From Sphingobium sp. EP60837 (lineage in GTDB: Bacteria; Pseudomonadota; Alphaproteobacteria; Sphingomonadales; Sphingomonadaceae): 64,000 nucleotides of DNA. The position numbers and the translations under genes are program-made. Position 1 is the first letter of the stretch. Each line of letters starts with the position of its first letter. Under the pieces are notes generated by a model that was given only the letters and a program-made list of their open reading frames with translations, did not search any database and was not told where the DNA came from. The stretch covers positions 124,001 to 188,000 of the forward strand of contig NZ_CP015989.1 of the NCBI RefSeq assembly GCF_001658005.1, read 5' to 3'. Below are positions 15,048 through 24,472 of this stretch, in pieces.

Positions 15048-15600
15048 TTAGCGGACGATAGCGACCCCAAGCCGCAGTCGTGTCGCCTTGCGGTCATAAT
15101 CGAGCAGATTTTCGCCATAGCCAGCAAAGGCTTGGCCGAAGACATAGACGTTGAGGTTGGTGTCAACGATCTTGTCCAGCGGATAGGAAAGCTCAGCGTC
15201 TATTGCGCCCTTGCCCGACGAGAAATTAATGCGGCTGTTGGTAGTCAGTCGCAGCCCGTCGTCACGGCCAAACTCCGCGAACAAGGACGTGTGGCCGCGA
15301 TAGCGTTTCACATCCGGATTGTCTTCAAGGTCACCGACATAGAAGGAGTAGCGCGGGCCCAGCGACAGCTTGTAGTCTCCGATCGGTATCGTCGCCACAG
15401 GCTGGACATAGAGGGTGTTGAGGCTGCGCGACGCCAACCCATCGCGGCCGTTGGACTCATGGCGCAGCCCCGCCTGTCCGCCGAACGCCAATGTGCCCTT
15501 CGATACGGCCGGTAGCAGGTAGAAAAGTTCGGGCATGAAATCGATGTTACGGAAGGGCGAAGAATCCCCGCCCAGATCCCAGAACAGGCGCTGGGTATAG
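15048..15600 (-). pseudogene. pldA: Outer membrane phospholipase A, C-terminal fragment
   Basis: About 184 codons ending at 15048. GLRHESNGRDGLASRSLN matches the His-x-Ser catalytic signature of OMPLA, and alternating beta-strands follow (YKLSLGPRYSFYVGDL; DTNLNVYVFGQAFAGYGENL). The 5' half was lost where the tnpR-containing unit joins at 15600/15601. OMPLA needs the complete barrel and dimerisation, so the fragment is not functional. Confidence 0.75.
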
Positions 15601-15663
15601 GGCCCAGTCGGCCCGAAGCTGCGATTTTGGCCATGTTGAAGAACAAAGATTGAACATGGCGAT

Positions 15664-16530
15664 CTACCAGGCTCGCTCTTGTCCTCCAATCTCGTAAACA
15701 TCGGTCTCGATCGAGCACCTGTAGCTCTCTGCGATGTTGAACATCTCTGTCTGGAGAGATGCGATCTCATCATCGAGGCTGACGCCATCGGCACCCTGAT
15801 CATAGGCGACGGTCAGCGTGTAATCGCAGTTCCCGGTCTTTTGCATCTGGTAATCCCGCTCCAGCATCGCCTCAATGCGCTCGCGAGCGGGCTTTCTGCC
15901 ACGACCATGCTTGTTGAAGTTCTCGATGGTCAGATGCAGGGCGATGGTGACAGAAGGCGGCTTTTCCGGCAGCCCGATCCTTGAAGGAATGACGTCAAGC
16001 GCCCGATAGACGGTCATTCTTGAGATCTTGAGGTCGCGCGCGACGCTGGCCTTGCTCGCGCCGGCGGTGATCCGGCGTCGGATTTCATCGTCATCGATGT
16101 TTTTCTTCCGGCCTTTGTAGACGCCTTCGGCGCGCGCCGCCTCGATCCCGGCGCGCTGCCGGTCCTTGATGAACGTCAGTTCCATGTCCGCGACCATGCC
16201 CAGAATGGTGATCACCATCCGCCCCATGCTTCCGGCCGTCGTCACCTCCGGCTCAAGCACCCGCAATGAGGCTCCCTTCTGGTCGAGTTCATGAACCAGA
16301 TTGAGAACATCGCGTGTGGAGCGACCGAGCCGATCGAGACGCAGGACGACGAGTTCGTCATCGGCGCGCAGGAACTGCATGATCGTCTCAAGCTCCGTGC
16401 GTCCAGTGCGCGATGCGCCCGAGCCTGTTTCGGAGCGGAGGATTTCACAGCCCGCTGCCTTCAACCGGGCAACCTGGATGTCGAGATCCTGGTCGATGGT
16501 GCTGACGCGGGCGTAGCCGACGCGGGTCAT
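15664..16530 (-). CDS. tnpR: Tn3-family resolvase with C-terminal extension
   Basis: 288 residues from ATG 16530. MTRVGYARVSTIDQ holds the catalytic serine (residue 10); LVVLRLDRLGRSTRDVLNLV and the helix-turn-helix KASVARDLKISRMTVYRAL complete the resolvase. About 100 extra residues follow the DNA-binding domain (GRGRKPARERIEAMLERDYQ onward), an extension seen in some Tn3-family resolvases. It lies downstream of tnpA in the same orientation. A longer upstream frame to 16692 crosses the probable res site and is not used. Confidence 0.9.
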   Translation of the reverse strand: MTRVGYARVSTIDQDLDIQVARLKAAGCEILRSETGSGASRTGRTELETIMQFLRADDELVVLRLDRLGRSTRDVLNLVHELDQKGASLRVLEPEVTTAGSMGRMVITILGMVADMELTFIKDRQRAGIEAARAEGVYKGRKKNIDDDEIRRRITAGASKASVARDLKISRMTVYRALDVIPSRIGLPEKPPSVTIALHLTIENFNKHGRGRKPARERIEAMLERDYQMQKTGNCDYTLTVAYDQGADGVSLDDEIASLQTEMFNIAESYRCSIETDVYEIGGQERAW

Positions 16531-16672
16531 GGGCAAATCCGTCACATTAGGGTGGCTTTGCCCTCGTACAGTAACATTGGTGACGGAACCACCCTTTTGT
16601 GACATGTCGTATATGTCACTTCCGATCGTCACGTTCGGGTGCACCCAAATGGTGCGAGCGGAAAGGCCCCGG
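16531..16672. other. Probable res site between tnpA and tnpR
   Basis: 142 bp without a gene. Contains the inverted pair TGACAT / ATGTCA (about 16599-16617) and scattered half-sites GTCAC/GTGAC. Position between tnpA and tnpR fits a resolution site. Confidence 0.5.
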
Positions 16673-18702
16673 TCAGGCAGCAAGCCGCCCAAAATCGATC
16701 CGGCTATTCAGATCGAGGTCGAAGCGGCCATAAGGATTGACGTGGCTGTAAATCAGCGGTGTGAGGCCGCGATAATCATCCGGCGTCATCCGGCCCGTCC
16801 ATTTCGGTTCCACCAGCACGCTCTGAAGCATTCGGGTGTTCACATAGACAAGCGACGCTTGCAGCAAATGTAGCGCCAGGACCGAGAGCTGCTGCTCATC
16901 GATGCGGTTAGTGGCGATCTCGCCGCCCTTGCCGAAGAAAACGAACCCATTGGCACTGTTCCAGTTTTCAACGACATTCAGGCCTTCATGAATTTCGCGG
17001 CGGAAGGACTCCTCGCGCAGATACCGGCACAGGAAGATCGTCTTGACCGCGCGGCCCAGCTCACTCAACGCCTTGTAGGTCGGGTGCATCACCTCGGAGC
17101 GGCTAAACCGGCGCAGGATCGCCTCCGGGTCGGCGGTTTTTGTCTGCATCGCGGCTGCATATTTGACCATCTCGTCATATTGCTGCTCGATCTCATCCCA
17201 GTTGATCGGACTGGAGAGGATCGGCTGCAAGTGGGGAAGCCGCGTTCGCATGCCGACATCGGGAAGAGCCAGCTTCTGGCGAGCGATCGCTTTCAGGCGG
17301 GGTGCAAGCTCAAATCCGAGAAGCCGGCAAAATGCAAAGCCAACCGCGCTTTGGCCATGACTATCAACATATTGTCGCTGGATTTCCATGTCGGTGCAAT
17401 GGCGCAGCACGCCCTCGATCATGGAGGCGACCTCGGAGGAAGAGCAGCGCTTGAGCTGGGAATAGACGCATGTCGCGCGTCGTTCGACATGCCAGTAGAT
17501 CATGACGCCCCGTCCACCATAACGCGCATGCCATTCCGTCATCAGGTTGCGATCCCAGGCTCCGAACTTTGTGGAATCTGACGCACAGGCCGTGCCGGCG
17601 TCCCCCCAGACTGCAGCATTGCGGATTGCCAGGGTCGCATTCGCAACCCTGGCACACGCCTCCTTGAGCGCCGCGGCATGAACGAAGCGGCGATGGACAT
17701 GCAGCAGCTCTTCATAGCTGACATCGGGGGTGGCGCCGGCGATCCGCTTGAGCCCGGCATTCGTTCCCAGGCCGTAGAGGCATAGCAGGAGACGTTGATC
17801 CAGCGCGGTTTTCGGCAGTGCAACACGCGAGGCCGATGTTTCGAACGCTTCGAGAAGTCCCGTATCAAGGGCAGCCTCCTTCAGTACGTCGAGCAGCCCG
17901 GTCATCGGCCAGCGTTGGCCGATCTCGGTCTTGATCGAGGCGAGACCCCTGGGTTCGGGCAAGGGTTTGAACGGGGTGAGAGATATACGGTTCTCGCCGC
18001 GCCACAGCAGCCGAACCTTGTCGTTCCGGGGAATATTGGCATTGAGGAGCAACAGTTCCTGAGCAAGCTCTTCCCGGATGGCGCTTGAAAATGCACGCGC
18101 ATCCGCCGTCAGGTTCAATCCTGTGTAATATGCTTCTCGCCGCGCATCGAAGTCCTTGGGAAGATCGTCATCGGGATTGCGGTATCGGTCCGCCCCGACA
18201 ACCCAGATTTCCTTAGAACGGATGCGATCGCGCAGTTGCGCGAGGACACAAAGCTCATAACTGATCCGGTTTACGCGCCCCTCTTCATCAATGACGGAAC
18301 TGCGCCATCTCGCCGGAATGACCTCGTCGACCGGCACTGCGTGCGGCGGCACGTAGCGGCATCCATCATCCACTTTGCTTCTGATCCAGTCCAGGGCCGC
18401 CAGCACCGGACGCCACACGGCGTTGTTCGACCGGAACTCCAGTGCCGAAAGCAGGCTTGGCAGCATACGGCGATAATGATTGGCCCATGACCTCCGCATC
18501 ACCTTGTAGATCCGCCGATCCAAGGCGCCCTTTGCCTGGCTTTCCTTGATGATCGCCGCCAGTTTGTCCTTGCCGGCGATTGGGAAAATGACATCGCAGA
18601 TGCGCCCGGATGGATCGTCGATCGAAGCGCTGGCAATCTCGACCAGGAGTCGCTCCTTGCCATAGACCCGCTCGATGTCTTTCGCGATATCGCCCACCAC
18701 CT
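16673..18702 (-). pseudogene. tnpA: Tn3-family transposase tnpA, 5' truncated by IS6100
   Basis: About 676 codons of an expected 980-1000. It includes the DDE Tn3 catalytic region ([20 protein letters not shown] with the Asp; [20 protein letters not shown]; and the C-terminal [20 protein letters not shown]). The first codons upstream of 18702 come from IS6100. It is a different lineage from the complete TnpA at 48912 and from the fragments at 33917 and 46769. Confidence 0.9.
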
Positions 18703-19582
18703 GGCTCTGTTGCAAAGATTGGCGGCAGTCAGAGGTAGGCTGTCGCTCTGCGCCGATCAGGCGGCTGCTGCGAAATGGTGGTTGAGCATGCCCATGGCCT
18801 CCGTCAGCGCCGAGGGCCCAATGCCAAAAGCTCTCTCCACAAGGCGCACCTCGCCCCTGATGCCGGGCTGCAGGCACCAGGGGCGAGCCTGTCCTTTGCG
18901 CAGGGCTCGCATGACTTCGAATCCCTTGATCGTGGCATAGGCCGTGGGGATCGATTTGAAACCGCGCACCGGCTTGATCAGTATCTTGAGCTTTCCGTGA
19001 TCGGCCTCGATCACGTTATTGAGATACTTCACCTGCCGGTGGGCCGTCTCCCGGTCCAGCTTTCCTTCGCGCTTCAATTCGGTGATCGCTGCACCATAGC
19101 TCGGCGCTTTGTCGGTATTGAGCGTGGCAGGCTTTTCCCAGTGCTTCAGGCCTCGCAGGGCCTTGCCCAGGAACCGCTTCGCTGCCTTGGCGCTGCGGGT
19201 CGGCGACAGGTAGAAATCGATCGTGTCGCCCCGCTTGTCGACTGCCCGGTACAGGTAGGTCCACTTGCCCCGCACCTTGACGTAGGTTTCATCCAGGCGC
19301 CAGCTCGGATCAAAGCCACGCCGCCAGAACCAGCGCAGCCGCTTCTCCATCTCCGGGGCGTAGCACTGGACCCAGCGATAGATCGTCGTATGGTCGACCG
19401 AAATGCCGCGTTCCGCCAGCATTTCCTCAAGGTCGCGATAGCTGATCGGATAGCGACAATACCAGCGCACCGCCCACAGGATCACATCACCCTGGAAATG
19501 GCGCCACTTGAAATCCGTCATCGTTCCGTCCGTCCAATCTCCGCCAAGCATGCTCAAGCTTCACGATTTTTGCAACAGAGCC
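18703..19582 (-). mobile_element. IS6100 copy 1
   Basis: 880 bp with perfect terminal GGCTCTGTTGCAAA repeats. Inverted relative to copy 2 at 24473; the two bracket the TonB-receptor island. Flanking 8-mers CACCACCT and TTCGTAAC do not match each other. Confidence 0.95.
18757..19521 (-). CDS. tnpA: IS6100 transposase
   Basis: 254 residues from ATG 19521 ([20 protein letters not shown]); an ATG 12 codons upstream (19557) is annotated as start by some. DDE residues intact ([24 protein letters not shown]). Recognised as IS6100 by its full sequence and the 880-bp element length. Confidence 0.95.
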   Translation of the reverse strand: MTDFKWRHFQGDVILWAVRWYCRYPISYRDLEEMLAERGISVDHTTIYRWVQCYAPEMEKRLRWFWRRGFDPSWRLDETYVKVRGKWTYLYRAVDKRGDTIDFYLSPTRSAKAAKRFLGKALRGLKHWEKPATLNTDKAPSYGAAITELKREGKLDRETAHRQVKYLNNVIEADHGKLKILIKPVRGFKSIPTAYATIKGFEVMRALRKGQARPWCLQPGIRGEVRLVERAFGIGPSALTEAMGMLNHHFAAAA

Positions 19583-19594
19583 TTCGTAACGCAT
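19583..19594 (-). pseudogene. Start of an operon gene destroyed by IS6100
   Basis: After the LVIVD gene on the minus strand there is GGGAG (19602-19606), then ATG at 19594, followed by only three more native codons before the IS6100 end at 19582. It was probably the next gene of the receptor operon; its identity is lost. Confidence 0.4.
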
Positions 19595-19819
19595 GTTCTT
19601 CTCCCTTGGAGCGACCCTTGGCTCATTGCCTGATCGGTCGCTCAAGTTGCTCGGTCCAGCAATGTGCGGCGGGAGGCGGAGAACGCGCCCAGCCATGATC
19701 GCGGCGAGCGCGAACAAGCCTCCCGCACTGTTTTGCGCCTCGCCGCGACGAAAGGGGCTCCGTCATCTACCCCCCGCCGACAGCCCTCAAGCCGAGCCGC
19801 CAGCGGCCGACACAGGTTA
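19595..19819. other. Spacer after the LVIVD gene
   Basis: No gene is supported. A Pro-rich minus-strand frame is probably chance. Confidence 0.3.
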
Positions 19820-21541
19820 TCACTTCACGGTCGGGAAGCCGAGGCGAGCGCGAAGGTCCGGATTCAGTTCGACAACGTGGAAACCGGTCGTGACGCAGGC
19901 GAACCAGATGTGCCCGGACTCGGGAACATAGCGTACATGCGACGCACACCCGTCGCTTACCTGGTCGTTCAACCCTGTCCTCCAGTTTAGCCAGCTTAGC
20001 CCGTTGCCACTTAGCGGGGTATCGGGATTCGCACCCGGCTTATAGTAGCCGACTTCAACCGGCTTTGTAGGATCGCGCAAATCAACGATCCTCACTCCGC
20101 CAGCGAAGAAGGGGAACAGACCAAGCCTCGTGTTCCTTGCATCGTCGACATCGTTGTAATGCGAGGCAACCGCGCCGAGGCGCTCGGTGATGTCTGGGAT
20201 GAGGAAGCTCGCATAGGGATCCTCCTTCCGAGGAGTAAATCGTATCGCGTCGCAGTTCTCCTTGATATTCATTTGCAGCTTGAACTCGCCGACGACCTTT
20301 GGATTCTTCTCGTCCGCGATATTGATGATCCGCGGCCATGTTCCAGGACAGGCGCCCAGTTCGGCCGCACCCACCAGGTGTGGAACTCCGTTGATCGACG
20401 CGGGCACGACAGAATGCAAACCGCCTTGCTTGGCTTCGCCGACGAGCCTCATCTTCGGTTGAGAGCGCCCATCGACGATGTCGCTGTTATCGAGAATGTA
20501 GACGCTGCCGTTCTCCACAGGCACGTCCCCGGTTTCGGAGGCGAAGACAGCCGCGTAGATCCGCCGCTCATCACGGCTGATCGACACTTCATGTGGCGTG
20601 AACCCAGCCGTCAATCCATTGGGTCGCGTGACGCCGAAGCGGCCGAGATAGCGGGGGCGCTTCATGTTGCTGATGTCGAGCACATGCACGCCACCCTTCC
20701 CCGAACCGAGTCCGGGCACGAGTTCTGTACCGTAGACGCGACGACCGTTGGGAGAGATTGTCACCATGTGGATGTTGGCGGGCCACTTGAACTCGCTCTG
20801 CAATTTGGGATTCAGGCAGTTCGAGGCATCGTAGATGCTGAGCCAAGCTGCGTCCTCCTCGCCCCGGCCAGCAATTCCTCCCGAGTAGGCGCCGGCGACG
20901 AGAACTTTGCGACCTGGTGCCGCAATCGCGTGCATCGTCTCTACCGCATCGATCGAGCCCCGGTCCCGCAGCAAGCGCACGGGCTTTGGAGCCCGGGGGT
21001 CCCTTACGTCGATAACCGCGACGCCCGCTGGCTCGCGGAGGAACAAGGCAGATCGGCTGTTGGCGGTTGCCGGGCCTGTCTGCTTGACGGTGGATACATA
21101 GGCACATTGATCGACCCATGAGAGCTGTATATTGCCGCCGCGGTTCCAGATGTCCGTGCGACCGACGAGGCGAACGCCAGCATGATAAGGAAGTTTGGAC
21201 CGGCCGCTCACCACGTCTTCGATCGTGGTTTGGCCCTGAAGCCCGGTTTCGGGGCGATCGCCGGGACCAATGACGACCTGGGAAGACGCCGGCCATCCGC
21301 TACACAGACAGGCTAGGCCGAGCGGGGCAACGACCGCGAGCCTCCGAATCTTGGTGGCTGTCACCGCAGTCAGGCGCGAAAGAGCCTCTGTGGTGCGGAT
21401 CGTCGGTGAACGCCGCGATGCTCTATCGTGCGTCGCCGCCCCGATCTCGACCATGCCCGGCTTCATGACGCCGACCGGTTTGGCGGGCAAATCATCGGCA
21501 AGAACAACATTCCCATGCGCTTCGCTTAACATCCGCAACAT
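19820..21541 (-). CDS. LVIVD-repeat beta-propeller protein, exported
   Basis: 573 residues from ATG 21541, preceded by GGAGAG. A long N-terminal region leads into a hydrophobic segment LAVVAPLGLACLCSG (about residues 68-82 of this start), a possible signal or lipobox. The body has repeated blades such as PAGVAVIDVRDPRAPKPVRL, GGVHVLDISNMKRPRYLGRF and GGVRIVDLRDPTKPVEVGYY, the LVIVD pattern of seven-bladed propellers. Function unknown; such proteins occur beside TonB receptors in sphingomonads. In frame upstream lies a SnoaL-like remnant, so a fused 671-residue product from 21835 is possible. Confidence 0.75.
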   Translation of the reverse strand: MLRMLSEAHGNVVLADDLPAKPVGVMKPGMVEIGAATHDRASRRSPTIRTTEALSRLTAVTATKIRRLAVVAPLGLACLCSGWPASSQVVIGPGDRPETGLQGQTTIEDVVSGRSKLPYHAGVRLVGRTDIWNRGGNIQLSWVDQCAYVSTVKQTGPATANSRSALFLREPAGVAVIDVRDPRAPKPVRLLRDRGSIDAVETMHAIAAPGRKVLVAGAYSGGIAGRGEEDAAWLSIYDASNCLNPKLQSEFKWPANIHMVTISPNGRRVYGTELVPGLGSGKGGVHVLDISNMKRPRYLGRFGVTRPNGLTAGFTPHEVSISRDERRIYAAVFASETGDVPVENGSVYILDNSDIVDGRSQPKMRLVGEAKQGGLHSVVPASINGVPHLVGAAELGACPGTWPRIINIADEKNPKVVGEFKLQMNIKENCDAIRFTPRKEDPYASFLIPDITERLGAVASHYNDVDDARNTRLGLFPFFAGGVRIVDLRDPTKPVEVGYYKPGANPDTPLSGNGLSWLNWRTGLNDQVSDGCASHVRYVPESGHIWFACVTTGFHVVELNPDLRARLGFPTVK

Positions 21542-21544
21542 CTT

Positions 21545-21835
21545 TCTCTCCTTTGCTTGGCGCGTCCTCAACTCACCCCCCTCCCGGATCGTCATGTTCC
21601 AGACTGAGCAGACATGATGCTCGTCGGCGACCAGCACCTCATGGGTGAAGAAGGGAAGCCTTGTCCGCTGCGCCGCGACGCGCGCGATCTGCTGATCGTG
21701 CGTGAGGCTCGTAACCTCATTAGCGTCGTGCCGGACGATAGGACTCGCACAGATTTCGCGGATCAGTTCCAGGTTCCCGTTGTTCCAGACTTCTTCCCAG
21801 TACAGGTTGATGAGTTCGATGCCCGAGCGATGCAT
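21545..21835 (-). pseudogene. SnoaL-like (NTF2 fold) remnant fused in frame to the LVIVD gene
   Basis: About 97 codons from ATG 21835 (AAGGA upstream). INLYWEEVWNNGNLELIREI, then SPIVRHDANEVTSLTHDQQI and VADEHHVCSVWNMTIREGG follow the SnoaL-like/NTF2 pattern, but the domain normally has a further strand or two. No stop separates it from the LVIVD frame. Most likely a deletion joined the genes; a genuine fusion cannot be excluded. Confidence 0.5.
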
Positions 21836-21964
21836 ATGAGGATCCTTGATGCTAAACTGAATATACTGGGACAGATACGGGTTGCGCGCGCCGCTTCACC
21901 GCGAAAAGGGGCGTCCGAGGTAATCTTCCAGGTCGCGCGCGTACCTGCGGGCGACGATGCAACC

Positions 21965-22011
21965 CTCGCCTTGAACGCCAGACGGCGATTCCGGCGGGGT
22001 CGCTTACTCAT
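21965..22011 (-). pseudogene. IS3-family orfA remnant
   Basis: From ATG 22011, with GGAGG just upstream, the frame reads MSKRPRRNRRLAFKARVA, the start of an IS3-type OrfA (helix-turn-helix). Homology stops after about 17 codons. It shows an IS3 insertion and deletion between the receptor gene and the SnoaL-like gene. Confidence 0.55.
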
Positions 22012-22197
22012 CTGGCCTCCTGTGCCGCCACCACCATGGCTGTCGTCAGGCCGGCGACCCACTCATCCCGCTGGTCAAATTTCCCGACCCACCTCTGTGG
22101 GTGTTTTACCATCAAACCCCGCGATCAAACATCTAACTGATTTGAGCTTGCAGGATCGCTCATCCGAACGACCCTGCCCGCATGGCGCTCGCTCGGA
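22012..22197. other. Spacer after the TonB-receptor gene
   Basis: No gene; probably contains the left end of the IS3 relic. No terminal repeat could be identified. Confidence 0.3.
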
Positions 22198-24417
22198 TCA
22201 GAAGGAGCGGCTGAGGCGCGCGCCCCACGTCCTGGGGGCACCCCAGTGACCGATATATCCAAACCCGAAATTAGCCGTAATAGTCTTGTATGCCTTGTTG
22301 CCCAAATTGTTGACGAACAGCGACAGCGTGGTTTTCCTGTCCACATCGGAGATCGTCGCGTTTAGGTCAACCACGGTGTAAGGCCGTTGTCGGTCAAGGG
22401 CGTCGAGGTTGAAGTAGGAGAAGACGACGGTCGAATTGTGCCGCGCACTTGCGGTGAGTTCTAGCTCGTTCAACAGTTCTCCGCCAAGATCGAAACGCTT
22501 GGATGCACTCGCGTTAACGGTCCACTTCGGCGCGAAATTCAACGTCTTTCCAGCGAGATCGTAGGGGACGAGCGTCAGCGGCTCCGTCGAGGTGAACTCC
22601 GTGAACTCCGTGTGCACGTATGTGGGCGCAAGGGTGAAGGTGAGGTCGGGGACTGGGCTGTATCGGATCTCAAGTTCGGCGCCATACGCCTTCGCTTGCG
22701 CATTGTCCGTGAGGACGTCGTTCGGGGGAACCAGCTTTTCGACCTGCAGGCCCGAATAGTCATAGTAGAAGGCCGCGAAGTTAGCAGTCAGTTTGCCGTT
22801 GAGCAGGCGGGACTTCACGCCAAGCTCGTAGGAATCGAGCGTCTCCGGTCCAAAAGCCGGCGCGGAGCCATCGCTTGCCGGCACGTTGCCGCCGCCGCCC
22901 TTGTAGCCGCGGCTCCACTGGATGTAGCTCTGGATTTCTGGCGTGAAATCATATTGAAGGGCAACCTTTGGGAGCAACTTGGTTTTTTTGATGGTGCCGC
23001 CCGCGACTGCTACCGTAGGGATGAGGGGTTCAAGGCCCGAAATCGACTCATACTCATTCTTGTCGTAATTGAGGCGCATACCCACATTCAGCCTCAAGGC
23101 GTCCGTGAACGAATAGGTCGCGTCGAAGTATGCCGCAAAATTGTCCACTTTGGCTTGCTGGCCAAGATTTTGCGTCAGGACCGCCGCCGGATCCGGATTC
23201 TCGATGATGTAATCTATAACACTCTTATATTCCTCGTGGTAATAGAAGGCCCCGAGGATGAAATTAAATTTATCGAAATTTCCGAACAGGTTGAACTCCT
23301 GGCTTATCGATTCGGATCGACGCGGGTAAATCGCCGTATAGAGGTAGGGAAATGCGGTGCCATCGTCGTCGTTGGCGGCCCGCGTCTTCCCAAGGATATA
23401 GTTCGTCAGAGACTTGACGGTGATCGCATCGGACGCCTCCCACGTCACGCCTGCCTGGCCGATGAGCAGCTTGTTTACCGCACTGTGCGGGCGATTCGAG
23501 ATCGTCTTCCAAGGCTCATTCGTCCAATCCACCCCTTCGACCCCGAGGCTGATCGGCCCAACCGGGCTCTGGTCGGTCTTGGCCGCATTGTCCTCATCAT
23601 AGCGGAGCGACAGGTCCACCGTCAGGCTAGACGTAGGTGTCAGGCGCAGCGCGACACGGCCATATTTGGCGTCCGTTCCGCCGCCAATACGCTCCACCAC
23701 GTTAAGGGGCCTGAGGATGTTTTCGACCGGGCCATCCTGCTTCTCACGTCCGCCGCTGAGCCTGATCTGCACGCCATCGGAGAGTGGCCCTGAGACAAAC
23801 CCGCTTATACCGACCTGATTGCGGCCTCCTACAATAGCGTCGATGCGCCCCGTCCACGTCTTGGTTGGGCTAGCGGAGATGAAGTTGACCGCACCGCCCG
23901 TAGCATTGCGGCCATAGAGAGTCCCTTGCGGCCCGCGCAGGACTTCGACGCGATCGAGGTCGACCGCGCGCAGGGTTCCCATGAAAGGCCGGGGCAAATA
24001 GGCGCCATCCGAATAGATCGCGACCGTCGGTTCGGACGAACCAGCCACACTGGTCGAGCCGACGCCGCGGATAGTCACAATGGTGTTGCCGAAGTTGGGG
24101 ACGAACACCAATCCAGGAATCACATTGGCCAGGGCTATGGTATCAGTGACGCCCCGGCTGAGAAGGGTGTCGCCACTCACGGCGGTGATCGAAGCGGGAA
24201 TATCCTGAACGCTGACGCTGCGCCTCAGCGCGGTCACGACGATGTCGGAGCCGTCATTGCCGCCACTCGACGGCGGGGCCTGAGGCTCTGACGCGGCCGA
24301 CCCGGGCTCGGTTGCGCCGGCACCCGCAGCCACGGGAGTCTGAGCCCCTGCACCAGACGCTGCCAGCGCACATGAGAAAAGTATAAACGCGCCGCTCGAC
24401 ACACCCCAAAAATTCAT
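22198..24417 (-). CDS. TonB-dependent receptor
   Basis: 739 residues. Signal peptide at 1-26 (ends ASGAGAQ), TonB-box-like DIVVTALRR at about 60, plug domain to about 190 (SITAVSGDTLLSRGVTDTIA; RVEVLRGPQGTLYGRNATGG) and a beta-barrel ending in GARLSRSF with the terminal aromatic residue needed for outer-membrane insertion. This type in sphingomonads imports hydrophobic or polymer-derived organic substrates rather than only iron. Its operon partners (SnoaL-like, LVIVD) support a catabolic uptake role, but the substrate is not evident. The 55 bp to IS6100 copy 2 probably truncate its natural promoter; IS6100 may drive it. Confidence 0.9.
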   Translation of the reverse strand: MNFWGVSSGAFILFSCALAASGAGAQTPVAAGAGATEPGSAASEPQAPPSSGGNDGSDIVVTALRRSVSVQDIPASITAVSGDTLLSRGVTDTIALANVIPGLVFVPNFGNTIVTIRGVGSTSVAGSSEPTVAIYSDGAYLPRPFMGTLRAVDLDRVEVLRGPQGTLYGRNATGGAVNFISASPTKTWTGRIDAIVGGRNQVGISGFVSGPLSDGVQIRLSGGREKQDGPVENILRPLNVVERIGGGTDAKYGRVALRLTPTSSLTVDLSLRYDEDNAAKTDQSPVGPISLGVEGVDWTNEPWKTISNRPHSAVNKLLIGQAGVTWEASDAITVKSLTNYILGKTRAANDDDGTAFPYLYTAIYPRRSESISQEFNLFGNFDKFNFILGAFYYHEEYKSVIDYIIENPDPAAVLTQNLGQQAKVDNFAAYFDATYSFTDALRLNVGMRLNYDKNEYESISGLEPLIPTVAVAGGTIKKTKLLPKVALQYDFTPEIQSYIQWSRGYKGGGGNVPASDGSAPAFGPETLDSYELGVKSRLLNGKLTANFAAFYYDYSGLQVEKLVPPNDVLTDNAQAKAYGAELEIRYSPVPDLTFTLAPTYVHTEFTEFTSTEPLTLVPYDLAGKTLNFAPKWTVNASASKRFDLGGELLNELELTASARHNSTVVFSYFNLDALDRQRPYTVVDLNATISDVDRKTTLSLFVNNLGNKAYKTITANFGFGYIGHWGAPRTWGARLSRSF

Positions 24418-24472
24418 ATCATCCTCCCAGTGTTTCCATACACACTAGCCGCACTGAGGATATAGTCAATCG

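Larger units (their letters stand above)
15601..18702 (-). mobile_element. Tn3-family transposon remnant (tnpR and tnpA, 5' truncated)
   Basis: The unit ends at 15601, where sequence identity with a second partial copy (47054-47635) begins; left of that point the two copies have unrelated neighbours. It carries tnpR and the C-terminal two thirds of tnpA, both leftward, and is cut by IS6100 at 18703. I cannot identify a standard 38-bp terminus at 15601. Confidence 0.75.

Noticed and set aside
18703-18877. N-terminal extension of tnpA at 16673
   Set aside because: The extra codons are IS6100 sequence.
22612-23793. 393-residue ORF antisense to the TonB receptor
   Set aside because: Shadow frame of a high-GC gene with no known domain; the receptor is full length and well recognised.
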